The notes below the pieces were generated by a model. It saw only the letters and a program-made list of their open reading frames with translations, did not search any database and was not told the origin of the DNA. Below, piece by piece: positions 38,418 to 47,478 of a stretch of DNA of 64,000 nt. The translations under genes were made by a program, and so were the position numbers. The number at the start of each line of letters is the position of its first letter. The stretch's first letter is position 1. Source of the stretch: Methylobacterium adhaesivum (GTDB lineage Bacteria; Pseudomonadota; Alphaproteobacteria; Rhizobiales; Beijerinckiaceae); NCBI RefSeq assembly GCF_022179065.1, contig NZ_BPQD01000024.1, positions 1 through 64,000 of the forward strand. Reading direction: 5' to 3'.

Positions 38418-39629
38418 TCATCCCGCGCGCCGCGAAACCAATCCGACGGCCGCCACGAGGCTCAAAGCCGCCACCGCCGCCATCACGGCCCAGGCCGGCA
38501 GGGCGGCGGAGACGCCTTCGCCGAGGGCGGTCTGGTAGCCCTCGATGGCCCAGGCGTTGGGGGTGAACCAGCCCGCCTGCTGCAGCCAGGGCGGCATGAG
38601 GAAGCGGGGCACCATGCTGCCGCCGACCGCCGACAGCAGCAGCACGCCGAAGGTTGCGGCGAGGTGGGCCTGCTGGCGGGTGGCAGCGGCGGCGCAGGCG
38701 GCGAGCGCCAGGCCCGCCGCCATGGCGGAGACGAGGAGGGTGGTGACGGCCCAGGCGGCCCAGTGGGGCGCGAGGTCGACGCCATGAAGAAGGCAGGCCG
38801 CGGCGAAGATGAGCCCCGCCTGAACCGCCCCCTGGAGGACGAGGAACGCGAACTTGCCGAGCACGATGACGGCGAGGCCGCCCGGCGCCGCCGTCAGCCG
38901 GTCGGCAAGGCCGCCCTGGCGCTCCTCCACGAGGGAGAGCGCCCCCTGCATGGCGGCGAACAGAAGGAACACCGCCGTGATGGCGCCGGCATAGTAGCCG
39001 ACCCGGTCGTTTCCCACGCCCGTCGCCGTGCTGCGCAGCTCGACGAGGGACGCGAACGAGAACGGCTCCTTGCGGGCGCGCTGCTCGGCGAAGGCCTCGT
39101 TGAGGAAAGCGCGCTCGTCGGCGCCGATCTTACCCGAGCGCTCCACGTCGGCGACGATGCGGCCGAGGACGACATCGGGCAGGGCGGCGTTGAGCACCCG
39201 CTGGAATTGGCCCAGCGCCACCGGGGTGGCGAGGGCCCGTGCCGGGTTCTCGACGAGGATCACAGGCGGTTCGGCCCCGGCGTCTCCCGTGGCCCCGGCC
39301 GGCGCCGCGTCGAGGTCGCCGCGCAAGACCAGGGCGACGTCGACGTCCCCCCGGCGCACGGCGCTCGCGACGCCGGCGATATCGGTGGCGGGCAGGCGCG
39401 TGACGCGCAAGGAGGGATCGGCCTCGAGGGCCGTGACGAGGCGCTGCGTCGTCGCCGTCCGGGCGAGATCCGCCAACCCGAGATGGATGCGGATGCGGTC
39501 GCCGAGGGCGCCGGAGAAGATCGCGGCGAAGATCACGAAGATCACGGTTGGCAGCACGAAGGCCATGACGAGGGCGGCCCGGTCGCGCACGAGGCCGAGC
39601 AGCATCACCCGGAAGGCGGCGGCGATCAT
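38418..39629 (-). CDS. ABC-2 type exporter permease
   Basis: A 403-residue ABC-2/YhiD-like permease (YhgE/DrrB-like group): a first helix at about residues 18-40, a long periplasmic domain (45-220) and about five C-terminal helices with YYAGAITAVFLLFAAMQGALSLVEERQGG. The ATG at 39629 overlaps the 3' end of the ATPase gene by four bases. It lies inside the carotenoid cluster, so pigment-lipid or glycolipid movement to the outer membrane is a reasonable inference. Confidence 0.82.
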   Translation of the reverse strand: MIAAAFRVMLLGLVRDRAALVMAFVLPTVIFVIFAAIFSGALGDRIRIHLGLADLARTATTQRLVTALEADPSLRVTRLPATDIAGVASAVRRGDVDVALVLRGDLDAAPAGATGDAGAEPPVILVENPARALATPVALGQFQRVLNAALPDVVLGRIVADVERSGKIGADERAFLNEAFAEQRARKEPFSFASLVELRSTATGVGNDRVGYYAGAITAVFLLFAAMQGALSLVEERQGGLADRLTAAPGGLAVIVLGKFAFLVLQGAVQAGLIFAAACLLHGVDLAPHWAAWAVTTLLVSAMAAGLALAACAAAATRQQAHLAATFGVLLLSAVGGSMVPRFLMPPWLQQAGWFTPNAWAIEGYQTALGEGVSAALPAWAVMAAVAALSLVAAVGLVSRRAG

Positions 39630-40609
39630 CGGACGTCCGCCCGGTGGCGGGGGCGGGCGGGCTCGGCCGGCTCCAGCAGGCCGAGGGCCTCGCGGTAGAC
39701 GGCATCGAGGCCGGGTGCGCGGACGCGGATCTCGGCGACGGGCACGCCCTCGCCCCGCAGGGCCGCGAGCTGCGCCGCCGCATCGGGGCGAGGGCCAGCG
39801 GCGGCGCGCGCACGCCAGGTCAGGCCGGTATCGATGGGGGCGAAGCCGGCACGGCGCAGGACGGCCTCGGCCGGGGCGTCGGCGAGCCCCGAGAGGGCGA
39901 CCTCGTGCTCGGGGGCGCCGGCGCGCAGGCGCCCGAGGAGGTCGGGAAGGGCGCCCTCGCGCACGATGCGGCCGTGGCTGAGGAAGGCCGCACGGTCGGC
40001 GAGGCGTTCGGCCTCGGCGAAGTCGTGCGTGGCGACGAGGAGCGCCGCCCCCGCCCGGCGCAGGCGTTCGAGCACGGCGTGGATCGCCGCCCGCGCCTGA
40101 AGATCGACCCCCTGCGTCGGCTCGTCGAGGAGCACGAGGCGGGGCCGGGCCATGAGGCTCGCGGCGATGTTGACCCGGCGCTGATAGCCGCCCGACAGAA
40201 GGCCGACGGGACGGTCGGCGACCTCGGCGATGCCCGTGAGGTCGAGGACCTCCACGACGGCCCCGCGTCGTTCGGAACGGCCGAGGCCGGCGAGGCGCGC
40301 GAACACGTCGAGGTTCTCGCTCACGGTGAGGCGGGGATAGAGGGCGATGTCCTGGGGCACCCAGCCGATGGCGCGGCGCGCCCCCGGCGTCGCGTACGGG
40401 TCGCATCCGGCGATGCGGACGGTGCCCGCCCCCGGCGCGCGGCGGCCGGCGATCAGGCGCATGAGGGAGGTCTTCCCGGCGCCGTTGGGGCCGAGAAGCG
40501 CCAGGGTCTCGCCGGCCCGCAGGTCGAGGTCGACGCCGTCGAGGACGCGGCGCGCGCGGTAGCTCAGGGCGGCCCCCCGGACCACGACCAGGGGTGCGTC
40601 AGGCGGCAC
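39626..40609 (-). CDS. ABC exporter ATPase (CcmA/DrrA type)
   Basis: A 327-residue ATPase with Walker A GPNGAGKTSLM, signature LSGGYQRRVNIAASLM and Walker B LVLLDEPTQGVD. A C-terminal extension (about residues 215-327) is typical of DrrA/NatA-like exporters. A GTG at 40609 (VPPDAPLVVVRG) is the most likely start, eight bases after the DUF2141 stop; no ATG precedes the ABC domain. It pairs with the permease immediately downstream. Confidence 0.82.
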   Translation of the reverse strand: MPPDAPLVVVRGAALSYRARRVLDGVDLDLRAGETLALLGPNGAGKTSLMRLIAGRRAPGAGTVRIAGCDPYATPGARRAIGWVPQDIALYPRLTVSENLDVFARLAGLGRSERRGAVVEVLDLTGIAEVADRPVGLLSGGYQRRVNIAASLMARPRLVLLDEPTQGVDLQARAAIHAVLERLRRAGAALLVATHDFAEAERLADRAAFLSHGRIVREGALPDLLGRLRAGAPEHEVALSGLADAPAEAVLRRAGFAPIDTGLTWRARAAAGPRPDAAAQLAALRGEGVPVAEIRVRAPGLDAVYREALGLLEPAEPARPRHRADVR

Positions 40610-40617
40610 GGGGGCGG

Positions 40618-41109
40618 TCAGCGGCGGGGCAGGGCGCGGATCAGGCGCACTCGCAGCGCCAATCCCGGTTCGAGCACAGCGATCCGAGCACGGGCGAAAT
40701 CCGGCCGGGCCGTGCGCTCGGACGGCCCCGAGAAGCCGTAGGGCTCGGTGGGAAGCCCGAGGCCGGTGCGGTCGAGGCGGCGATTGCCGTTCTCGTCCTG
40801 GAAGGCCGCCACCGCGTAGGCGCCGGGCGCGACATCCTCGAACACCACCCGCTGGCTCGTGCCCCGCACGGGGGCATCCTGACCGATCCGGCACTCGGCC
40901 TCCGACAGGCCCCCCTGGCACAGGGCGACGTAGAGGGTGGAGGGCAGGGGCTCGATCCCGTCCACGGTCACCTCCACGGTGGCGGCGAGGGCGGGGACGG
41001 CCGGGAGCAGGACGAGGGATCCAGCCGCGAGCGTTACGAGGCAGGCCGTGACGCGCAGCGATGCGATCCCCCGGGCCCGGTCGAGGGGCTCGGCACGAAA
41101 TCCGATCAC
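40618..41109 (-). CDS. Exported DUF2141 protein of the carotenoid cluster
   Basis: A 163-residue protein with a signal peptide (hydrophobic residues 21-40, cleavage near ALA) and a DUF2141 domain: DENGNRRLDRTGLGLPTEPYGFSG matches the family core, and a Cys pair (LCQGG; ECRIG) is present. A GTG start at 41109 overlaps the stop of the crtN-like gene (GTGA). DUF2141 genes recur next to carotenoid genes in proteobacteria, but the function is unknown; the exported fold and the neighbouring ABC exporter suggest a role in handling the finished lipid. Confidence 0.78.
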   Translation of the reverse strand: MIGFRAEPLDRARGIASLRVTACLVTLAAGSLVLLPAVPALAATVEVTVDGIEPLPSTLYVALCQGGLSEAECRIGQDAPVRGTSQRVVFEDVAPGAYAVAAFQDENGNRRLDRTGLGLPTEPYGFSGPSERTARPDFARARIAVLEPGLALRVRLIRALPRR

Positions 41110-42686
41110 GCGGCGTCGCCCGAGGCGGCGAGGGGCGCCGTGCCCGGCACCCCGGCGGCTTCGGCCCCGACGCGGCCCGCCGACAGTTCCTCGATGAGGA
41201 GGCGGGCCGTGATGCGCGCGCCCTCGTAGATCACCGGCAGGCCCGAGCCCGGATGGGTGCCGCCGCCGACGAGGTAGAGCCCCGGCCCGAAGCGGTTGTG
41301 CGGGCGGAAATAGAGCATCTGCATGAGGTCGTGGGCGAGGTTGAAGGTGGCGCCCTCGTGAACGAAGAAGTCGTCCCGCCACTCCGTCGGATCGACGATG
41401 CGCTCGTAGCGGATGCGCGCCTCGATGTCGCCGAGGCCCAGCACGCTGAGGCGGTCGAGGATGAGGCGGCGATAGCTCTCCCGTGTGGCGGCCCAGTCGA
41501 TGCCGGCCTTCAGGTTCGGCACCGGCACGAGGACGTAGAGGCTGGTGTGCCCGGGGGGCGCCATGCCGCCATCGGTGAAGCCCGCGTGCTGGACGTAGAG
41601 CGAGGGCTGCATCGGCAGGATGCCGTCGGTGATCTCGCGGATGTTGCGCGCATAATCCCGTGACAACAGGATCGTGTGATGGCCGAGACTCGCCGGAACC
41701 GGACCTTCGAGCCCGAGATACAGCATGAAGGTCGAGCAGGAGAGGCGGGCCTTCTCGATCTTGGCGTCGCGCCAGCGCGGGCGGTGCGTTTGAGGAACCA
41801 GATCCTTGATGACCTTGGCGAAGTCGCCGTTGATCACCACGGCGTCGGCGGAAATCGTCTCCGTCCCGCACACCACGCCGCAGGCACGCTTGCCCTCGAA
41901 CAGCACGCGGTCGACGCCCGTGCCGAGGCGCATGTCGACGCCCATGCGGCGCGCCAGCCCCGCCATGGCCTCCGAGACGGCGCCGCAGCCGCCCACGGGA
42001 TGATACACCCCGTGCTCGTATTCGAGGAACGACAGGATGGTGAACAGGCTCGGGCACCGGAACGGCGACATGCCGAGGTATTTGGTCTGGAACGCGAAGG
42101 CGAGACGCACGCGCGGATCGGCGAAGTAGCGCCGCAGGTCCTTGTCGACGCTGCGTCCCGGATGGAGGTGGGGCAGGGCGGCGATCATCGCCGGGGAGGC
42201 CATGCTGCGCAGGGTGTGGAAGGCCTGTTCCAAGACCGGCTTGAAGAACTTGAGCTTGACCCGGTTGTCGGAGAAGAACCGGCGCACGTTCTTCGCGTCG
42301 TCGGGGGCGATGCGGGCGACCTCGGCCTCCAAGCGCTCCATGTCGTTCGTCGCCTGGATCGCGCCCCCCTCCTCGAACACGAGGTGGTACTGCGGATCGA
42401 GGCGTTCGAGCTTGATGTGATCCTCGAGGCGCTCGCCGCAGGATTCGAAGATGTCGGCGAGAATCTGTGGATAGAGGAAGAAGGTCGGCCCGATGTCGAA
42501 GCGGTAGCCGCCCGGTGCCTCGATGGTCTTCGTCCGGCCGCCCACCGCCGGGTCCTTCTCCAGCAGCGTGACGTGAACGCCCGCGCGCGCCAGCAGCAGG
42601 GCCGTGGCGAGGCCGCCGGGACCAGCGCCGACGATGATGACCCGGCGTCCGGACAGAGTCCGCAAGCCATCCCGTGACTGCAGCAA
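41106..42686 (-). CDS. crtN: CrtI-family carotenoid desaturase (CrtN-like)
   Basis: A 526-residue FAD enzyme with VIIVGAGPGGLATALLLARAG at the N-terminus and the classical CrtI C-terminal signature GLYLVGGGTHPGSGLPVIYEG. It starts with TTG at 42686, nine bases after GGGAG. It is the first gene of the cluster and probably catalyses the early desaturations. In Methylobacterium the pigments are C30, so the likely substrate derives from squalene or dehydrosqualene rather than phytoene; this is family and organism knowledge, not visible here. The symbol is provisional. Confidence 0.82.
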   Translation of the reverse strand: MLQSRDGLRTLSGRRVIIVGAGPGGLATALLLARAGVHVTLLEKDPAVGGRTKTIEAPGGYRFDIGPTFFLYPQILADIFESCGERLEDHIKLERLDPQYHLVFEEGGAIQATNDMERLEAEVARIAPDDAKNVRRFFSDNRVKLKFFKPVLEQAFHTLRSMASPAMIAALPHLHPGRSVDKDLRRYFADPRVRLAFAFQTKYLGMSPFRCPSLFTILSFLEYEHGVYHPVGGCGAVSEAMAGLARRMGVDMRLGTGVDRVLFEGKRACGVVCGTETISADAVVINGDFAKVIKDLVPQTHRPRWRDAKIEKARLSCSTFMLYLGLEGPVPASLGHHTILLSRDYARNIREITDGILPMQPSLYVQHAGFTDGGMAPPGHTSLYVLVPVPNLKAGIDWAATRESYRRLILDRLSVLGLGDIEARIRYERIVDPTEWRDDFFVHEGATFNLAHDLMQMLYFRPHNRFGPGLYLVGGGTHPGSGLPVIYEGARITARLLIEELSAGRVGAEAAGVPGTAPLAASGDAA

Positions 42687-42907
42687 CGCTCACAACTCCC
42701 ACTCGATCGTCCGAACCGCCAGCCCGTTGGGCCGATCCGGATCTACACCATCTGCCGGCCGACCGGCCCACGCAATCTTGAGCGTAGGGCCCGGCAGGGC
42801 AAGAGCCACGGATTGTCGCGTGCACGCCGGGGTTCGCGGGGAGGGCGCTTTCGGAGCATGGCGGTGGGCGGGCAGATCCGCCGCGCCTCATCCGCGACGG
42901 CGTCGCC

Positions 42908-43711
42908 TCACCCCAGCCGCGCCGCCGCGAGGTGGTGCAGGGCCAGGGCCCCGGCGGTGGCGACGTTGAGGGAATCGAACCCGGCCGCCATGGCGATTCG
43001 GACGGTGCGGGCACGGGCCATGAGAACCTGCGGCAGGCCGGGTCCCTCCGTGCCGAGGAGGAGGAGGGCGCGCGGCGGGGCCACCATCTCCGACAGGGTC
43101 TCGCGGCCGGCGGGGCTGAGCGCCAGGGGCACGAGGGCGTGGGCCTCGGCGAAGGCGAGCAACGCCGCGCCATCGGGCAGGCGCCAGAACGGCACCGTCA
43201 GCGCCGCCCCGGCCGAGACCCGGATCGCCTTGCGGTAGAGGGGATCGCAGGTGGCGGCGTCGAGGAGCACGCCATCGGCACCGAAGGCGGCGGCGTTGCG
43301 AAACAGGCCGCCGACATTGTCGTGGTTGGTCAGGCCCACGAGACCGACGACGAGGCAGGGCGCGGGCACGGGCGGCGGCACCAGGGGGCCTTGGGGTCCC
43401 CGAAGCCCCACGGCCAGCACGCCGCGATGGATGGGGAACCCCGTGACGGCGCTCATCACAGCCTTGTTCGCGACGTAGACGGGCGTGTCCTCGGGCAGCC
43501 CGGCCAGAACGCCGTCGAGGCCGGCCGCGCGCTCAGGCGAGATCAGGATCGATTCGAGGGAGAACCGGGACCGGTCCGAGAGCATCACCCGCAGGGTGAC
43601 CTCGCCCTCGACGATAAAGCGGCCTTCGCGCCCGACGAGATCGCGCTCGCGCATGGCCGTGAAGGGCGAGAGACGCGGATCGGCCGGATCGTCGACGGGG
43701 ATCGAACGCAA
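42908..43711 (-). CDS. SpoU/TrmH-family RNA 2'-O-methyltransferase
   Basis: A 267-residue SPOUT methyltransferase. The three SpoU motifs are present: NHDNVGGLFRNAAAFG, LLLLGTEGPGL and FDSLNVATAGALALHHL, at the C-terminal knot. The N-terminal part (RERDLVGREGRFIVEGE) is the substrate-binding region of this subgroup. A TTG at 43711 gives MRSIPVDDPADPRL; the next Met (43654) would cut into this segment. It lies seven bases after the MaoC gene. The RNA target (rRNA or tRNA) is not known. Confidence 0.85.
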   Translation of the reverse strand: MRSIPVDDPADPRLSPFTAMRERDLVGREGRFIVEGEVTLRVMLSDRSRFSLESILISPERAAGLDGVLAGLPEDTPVYVANKAVMSAVTGFPIHRGVLAVGLRGPQGPLVPPPVPAPCLVVGLVGLTNHDNVGGLFRNAAAFGADGVLLDAATCDPLYRKAIRVSAGAALTVPFWRLPDGAALLAFAEAHALVPLALSPAGRETLSEMVAPPRALLLLGTEGPGLPQVLMARARTVRIAMAAGFDSLNVATAGALALHHLAAARLG

Positions 43712-43718
43712 CAGACGA

Positions 43719-44198
43719 TCAGGCGCTGGGGGGGCGGCCGCCCATGCGGATGGCGAGGGGGTCGGCCTCGGCTTTCGTCGGCACCTTCACCAGGGCCTCG
43801 CCGTCGAGGACGACCTCACCGGCCACCGAGCAGGTGCATTTGAGGCGGGCGCGGCGGCGCTCGGGCACGAGCTCGGCCACTTCAACCGTCACCTGGACGG
43901 TGTCGCCGATGCGCACTGGGGCGCGGAAATTCAGGGTCTGGCTGATGTAGACGGCGCCGGGACCGGGCAGGCGGGTGCCGAGCACCGCCGAGATCAGGCC
44001 CGCGGTGTAGAGGCCGTGGGCGATGCGGGTGCCGAAGGGCGTGCGCGCGGCGAAGTGCTCGGACAGGTGGATCGGATTGCGGTCGCCGGTGATCTCGGCG
44101 AAGCCCACCACGTCGGAGGAGGAGATCTCCTTATTCAGGGTCTCGGACAGGCCGACTTCGAGATCCTCGAAGTAAAGGACGCGCAGCTCGGGCAACAT
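43719..44198 (-). CDS. MaoC-family hydratase
   Basis: A 159-residue hot-dog protein of the (R)-specific enoyl-CoA hydratase group. The catalytic Asp/His are in FAEITGDRNPIHLSEHFA, followed by RIAHGLYTAGLIS. A GAGGGAG site precedes the ATG. Substrates could be short-chain enoyl-CoA (as in the ethylmalonyl-CoA pathway or polyhydroxybutyrate metabolism), which a methylotroph uses, but the exact reaction cannot be assigned. It is followed by the SpoU gene. Confidence 0.82.
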   Translation of the reverse strand: MLPELRVLYFEDLEVGLSETLNKEISSSDVVGFAEITGDRNPIHLSEHFAARTPFGTRIAHGLYTAGLISAVLGTRLPGPGAVYISQTLNFRAPVRIGDTVQVTVEVAELVPERRRARLKCTCSVAGEVVLDGEALVKVPTKAEADPLAIRMGGRPPSA

Positions 44199-44405
44199 GT
44201 CTTAAGACTCCCTCGTCGACGGCGCCCTGGCGACGCCTGCCGCTGGCCTCGCACAGCCGCGCCGCCGAATCCAGCCTCCGCCGCACGGCGCACGCTGTCC
44301 GCGCCGCCGCGCCAATGGGGAAAACTCCTGTGGGATTCGGGCATTCGCTAGAATGCAAGCGATCTTTTTGACGGGCCGGTGAAGGTGGGGCCCGACACTG
44401 GCTCC

Positions 44406-44933
44406 ATGAGTGATTTCAATCCCTTCGCAGCCCGTCATATCGGCTCCGCCCTCTCCCTGGGCGGGCTCGCCGCCCTCATGACCTCCGGCCCCCTGAGGCC
44501 GGAGATCCTCGCCCTCTCCTCCACCTGCCTCGTCGGCTCCCTTGCGGCCTTTGCCGCCCATGCCTGTTTCGGGGGCGCGCGGCGACGGCCCGCCAAGGCG
44601 TCCAAGGCCGCCCAACCCGTGCAGACCATGCCCGAGTGGGAGGATGCGGAGTCCTGGGAGCTTCCGCCGTCCCGTGAGGTCCGGAACGGCGTACGCACCC
44701 TGGAGGTCCCGCATCGCGTGAACAGCATGCGCCTTCTGACGCCGAACGGCGGTGCGGTCCCATCGTTGCCGCGCACCGCTCCGATCAAGGGGCTGCACTC
44801 GGCCATGCTGATGGAGGTCGTGACCGTACGGGGTCCGTCACGCCCAGGCGGCGCCGCGGAACCGAGCCGGAAGGAGCACCGACAGGCCTTGGCGCATCTG
44901 AAGGGCCGCCTCCATACGGCCAACGAACGCTGA
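44406..44933 (+). CDS. Hypothetical membrane-anchored protein
   Basis: A 175-residue protein not recognised. The start at 44406 (MSDFNPFAARHIG) is preferred to 44379. Residues about 14-62 contain one or two hydrophobic segments (SALSLGGLAALM; ILALSSTCLVGSLAAFAAHACF); the remainder is charged and Pro/Arg-rich. Codon use fits the surrounding genome. It stands between the divergent MaoC gene and a CDF-like gene. No function is proposed. Confidence 0.5.
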   Translation: MSDFNPFAARHIGSALSLGGLAALMTSGPLRPEILALSSTCLVGSLAAFAAHACFGGARRRPAKASKAAQPVQTMPEWEDAESWELPPSREVRNGVRTLEVPHRVNSMRLLTPNGGAVPSLPRTAPIKGLHSAMLMEVVTVRGPSRPGGAAEPSRKEHRQALAHLKGRLHTANER

Positions 44934-45089
44934 ACGTTCCGGCCGGGACTCCCCGGTCGCCTCGCACCGCCGTCGCCTCGACCCTCGACAGGGCGGCGCA
45001 CATCGGCGAAGAGGCGGCCGACCCCGGCCGGTCACGAACGGAATCCGGCGCGACGCGGGGCCTTCGTGAGGCACCGCGAGGACTGCACC

Positions 45090-45692
45090 GTGACCCGAGC
45101 CCCCGCCACGCCCGCGCTCCGCCCCGTCGTCGCACGGGTCGCGGGCCTGAATCTCGGCTTCTTCGGCATCGAGATCGCCGTGGCGCTCGCCATCGGCTCC
45201 GTCGCCCTCATCGCCGACAGCCTCGATTTCCTCGAGGACGCGGCCATCAACCTCCTCATCTTCGCCGGCATCGGCTGGAGCGTGCGCAACCGGGCGCGCC
45301 TCGGCATGGTGCTGGCCGGCATCCTCGTCGTTCCGGGCCTCGCCACGGCCTATGCGGCCTATGAAAAGTTTTCGGACCTGACGCCGCCGGCGCCTCTCCC
45401 GCTGACCCTGACGGGCCTCGGGGCGCTCGCCGTCAACCTCACCTGCGCGGCCATGCTGGCGCGTCATCGCGACGGCAGCGGCAGCCTGACCCGGGCGGCC
45501 TACCTCTCGGCCCGCAACGACGCCTACGCCAACCTCGCCATCATCGCCGCCGGCCTCGTCACTGCCATGACCCTCTCGCCGTGGCCCGACCTCGTGGCGG
45601 CGGCCGGCATCGCGATCCTCAACGCGGATTCGGCCGGCGACATCCTGAAGGCGGCCCGTGCGGAATGGCGTGCGGCGAAGGCGGCGGCCTGA
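45090..45692 (+). CDS. Cation-diffusion-facilitator-like membrane protein
   Basis: A 200-residue protein (208 if GTG at 45066 is used). GTG at 45090 is preferred because GCGAGGA stands upstream. Five or six helices are present; IADSLDFLEDAAINL and SARNDAYANLAII resemble the paired D-x3-D metal sites of CDF transporters in helices 2 and 5. The long cytoplasmic C-terminal domain of typical CDF proteins is missing, so it belongs to a shortened group. Zinc or other divalent cation efflux is likely. It is followed 19 bases later by a phosphoesterase gene. Confidence 0.72.
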   Translation: MTRAPATPALRPVVARVAGLNLGFFGIEIAVALAIGSVALIADSLDFLEDAAINLLIFAGIGWSVRNRARLGMVLAGILVVPGLATAYAAYEKFSDLTPPAPLPLTLTGLGALAVNLTCAAMLARHRDGSGSLTRAAYLSARNDAYANLAIIAAGLVTAMTLSPWPDLVAAAGIAILNADSAGDILKAARAEWRAAKAAA

Positions 45693-45711
45693 CCCCGGGA
45701 CCCCACTCGCC

Positions 45712-46557
45712 ATGCGCCTGTTCCCCCTTTCGGACCTCCACCTCGAACGCCGCCGCCTCGCGGCGATCCCGGCTCCCACCCGGCCGTTCGACGTCCTCGC
45801 CTGCGCCGGCGACCTGTGGGAGGGCCATCCCGAACGCGGGCTCGCGGCCGTGGTCGCCCTGGCCCAAGGCCGGCCCATCGTGCTGGTGCCTGGCAACCAC
45901 GAGCGCTACGCCCCGACCGGCGACGGCCGCACGGCACCCGAACTCCTCGACGTCCTCGCGGTGGAAGTGGCGCGCCTGAACGCGGCGGGACACGTGATCC
46001 ACCTGCTCCAGGCAAGCGCGAGCGTGATCCTCGACGGCGTGCGCTTCGTCGGCACCACCCTGTGGACCGACTGGCGCCTCGCCGGGCGCTGGCTCGGCCC
46101 CGACACGCCCGATCGCCCGGCCGATCCCATCGCGTATGCGGCCGCCCGCATGACCGACCCCGTCACGGGCTCACGGGAGTTCCGCGGCTCCATCCGCAAC
46201 GGCGACGGCTCGGTCTGGTCGCCGACCGACGCCATGGCGGCGCATGAAACGGAGCGGGCGGCGCTCATGGCCGCCCTCGCGGTCGCGCATGCCGGCCCGA
46301 CGGTGTGCCTCACCCACCACCCGGCCGGCACCGCCGCCGCCGACGCGTTCCGGGGGACACCCGGCGTGCCGTGGTGGCTGCCCGCCTTCTACGCAACCAC
46401 GGTGCTGGACGACCTGCCCGAGGCCGCGCGGCCCGACCTCTGGATTTCGGGGCATTTCCACGCCGGGCACGATCTGCGGATCGGCCGCACCCGCTGGGTC
46501 GCCAACCCCGTCGAGGGCCGGACCTTCTCGCCGGACCTCATCGTCGAGATCGGTTGA
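45712..46557 (+). CDS. Calcineurin-like metallophosphoesterase
   Basis: A 281-residue cytoplasmic protein with the whole set of metallophosphoesterase blocks: SDLHLE, GDLWEG, GNHERYA, THHPAG and SGHFHAGHD. The metal ligands Asp, His, Asn and His are therefore all present. The start at 45712 gives MRLFPLSDLH, the usual distance to the first block. Substrates of this subgroup are unknown. It is close behind the CDF-like gene and may be co-transcribed. Confidence 0.85.
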   Translation: MRLFPLSDLHLERRRLAAIPAPTRPFDVLACAGDLWEGHPERGLAAVVALAQGRPIVLVPGNHERYAPTGDGRTAPELLDVLAVEVARLNAAGHVIHLLQASASVILDGVRFVGTTLWTDWRLAGRWLGPDTPDRPADPIAYAAARMTDPVTGSREFRGSIRNGDGSVWSPTDAMAAHETERAALMAALAVAHAGPTVCLTHHPAGTAAADAFRGTPGVPWWLPAFYATTVLDDLPEAARPDLWISGHFHAGHDLRIGRTRWVANPVEGRTFSPDLIVEIG

Positions 46558-46614
46558 AACCGGGCGGCGGCTCCGCGCGTACCCGTGGTGCCCCCCGGAA
46601 GCCGGAGTCCGCCC

Positions 46615-46836
46615 GTGAACGCCTTCATCGCCGTCGTCCTCGTCTGCGCCAACGCCGTCCCCATCGAGGCCTGCACCGACGACCGAGCCAGCGAGGTCCG
46701 CAAGGTGCGCGTCGCGAACGAGCTCGGCTGCACCAACGGCTGGCAGGAGATCATCGCCCGCACGGACCTGCGCGACGAGGTGGGCAAGTCGAGCTACCTC
46801 AAGACAGAATGCCGCCGGGTGAAGCAGCCCGGTTGA
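46615..46836 (+). CDS. Small cysteine-containing hypothetical protein
   Basis: A 73-residue protein from a GTG at 46615 with CGGAG ten bases upstream. The first 15 residues are hydrophobic and could be a short signal peptide; the rest has four Cys (VCAN, EACTDD, LGCTNG, TECRR) that could form disulfides. It resembles small conserved alphaproteobacterial proteins of unknown function. Coding potential is likely but not certain. Confidence 0.55.
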   Translation: MNAFIAVVLVCANAVPIEACTDDRASEVRKVRVANELGCTNGWQEIIARTDLRDEVGKSSYLKTECRRVKQPG

Positions 46837-46871
46837 TCCGGCGACCGCCGAGGCCGGCGCGGGACAGGTCG

Positions 46872-47249
46872 CTACTTGTCGTACTTGATGTAGGCGAAGC
46901 GCGGGTCCGTGGGCGTGCCCTCCAGGGCGCCGCCCTCGGCGCCGGGCTGCCAGCCCACCACCTCCTCGATCTTCCGCGCCAGGGCGAAATCCTTCTCGGT
47001 GACGCCCTTGGCCGCGTGGTTGGTGAGGCGCACCTCGACCCAGGCGTAGGAGGCCGTGAGGTCGGGATGGTGCCAAGCGGCCTCGGCGAGGTGCCCGACG
47101 GTGTTGATCACCATGAGGGTGCTCTTCCAGCCGGACGTTTTGTAGGTGCGCTTGATCCAGCCATCCTCGAGGCGCCAAGCCGGCAGTTCGCGGGCGAGGC
47201 GCTCCACGATGGTGGCGTCGTCGAGGATGGGGTCGCGGGGTTCGGCCAT
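46872..47249 (-). CDS. phhB: Pterin-4a-carbinolamine dehydratase
   Basis: A 125-residue protein of the PCD/DCoH family. The active-site block EAAWHHPDLTASYAWVEVRLTNHA contains the conserved His-His-Pro and later His; FALARKIEEV and the C-terminal segment fit. The enzyme regenerates tetrahydrobiopterin-type cofactors; in methylotrophs homologues also occur near pterin genes. The start at 47249 is chosen because it keeps the family's N-terminal length. It is divergent from the TauA-like gene. Confidence 0.88.
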   Translation of the reverse strand: MAEPRDPILDDATIVERLARELPAWRLEDGWIKRTYKTSGWKSTLMVINTVGHLAEAAWHHPDLTASYAWVEVRLTNHAAKGVTEKDFALARKIEEVVGWQPGAEGGALEGTPTDPRFAYIKYDK

Positions 47250-47426
47250 GGCTGCGTCCGGATCGGCGGCCCGGCTCACACGGCCGGACCTGGGGGGTGA
47301 ACCTGCGCCGGGCGCGGGAGCGGTGCAAGCGGGGCCGCGACGGGCCGATTGGTCTCAGGGGGCCGGCGGCCGCGCCGGTGGACGGCCGAAGCGAGACCTT
47401 CTATTGAAATTCTCAAGAGACCGCCG

Positions 47427-47443
47427 CTCTCCGCACCGGAGAG
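47427..47443. repeat. Short palindrome before the TauA-like gene
   Basis: CTCTCCG-CAC-CGGAGAG lies 36 bases upstream of the start at 47479. It resembles the CTCTCCT/AGGAGAG palindromes found elsewhere in the window but with a changed stem, so membership in that family is doubtful. Confidence 0.35.
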
Positions 47444-47478
47444 GCGAGGGGCCCGGAATGCCGCAGGAGGAGACGCCT

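Noticed and set aside
47427-47443. Operator for the TauABC-like importer
   Set aside because: The palindrome looks more like a relative of the dispersed repeat than a regulator site, and nothing ties it to a known regulator.
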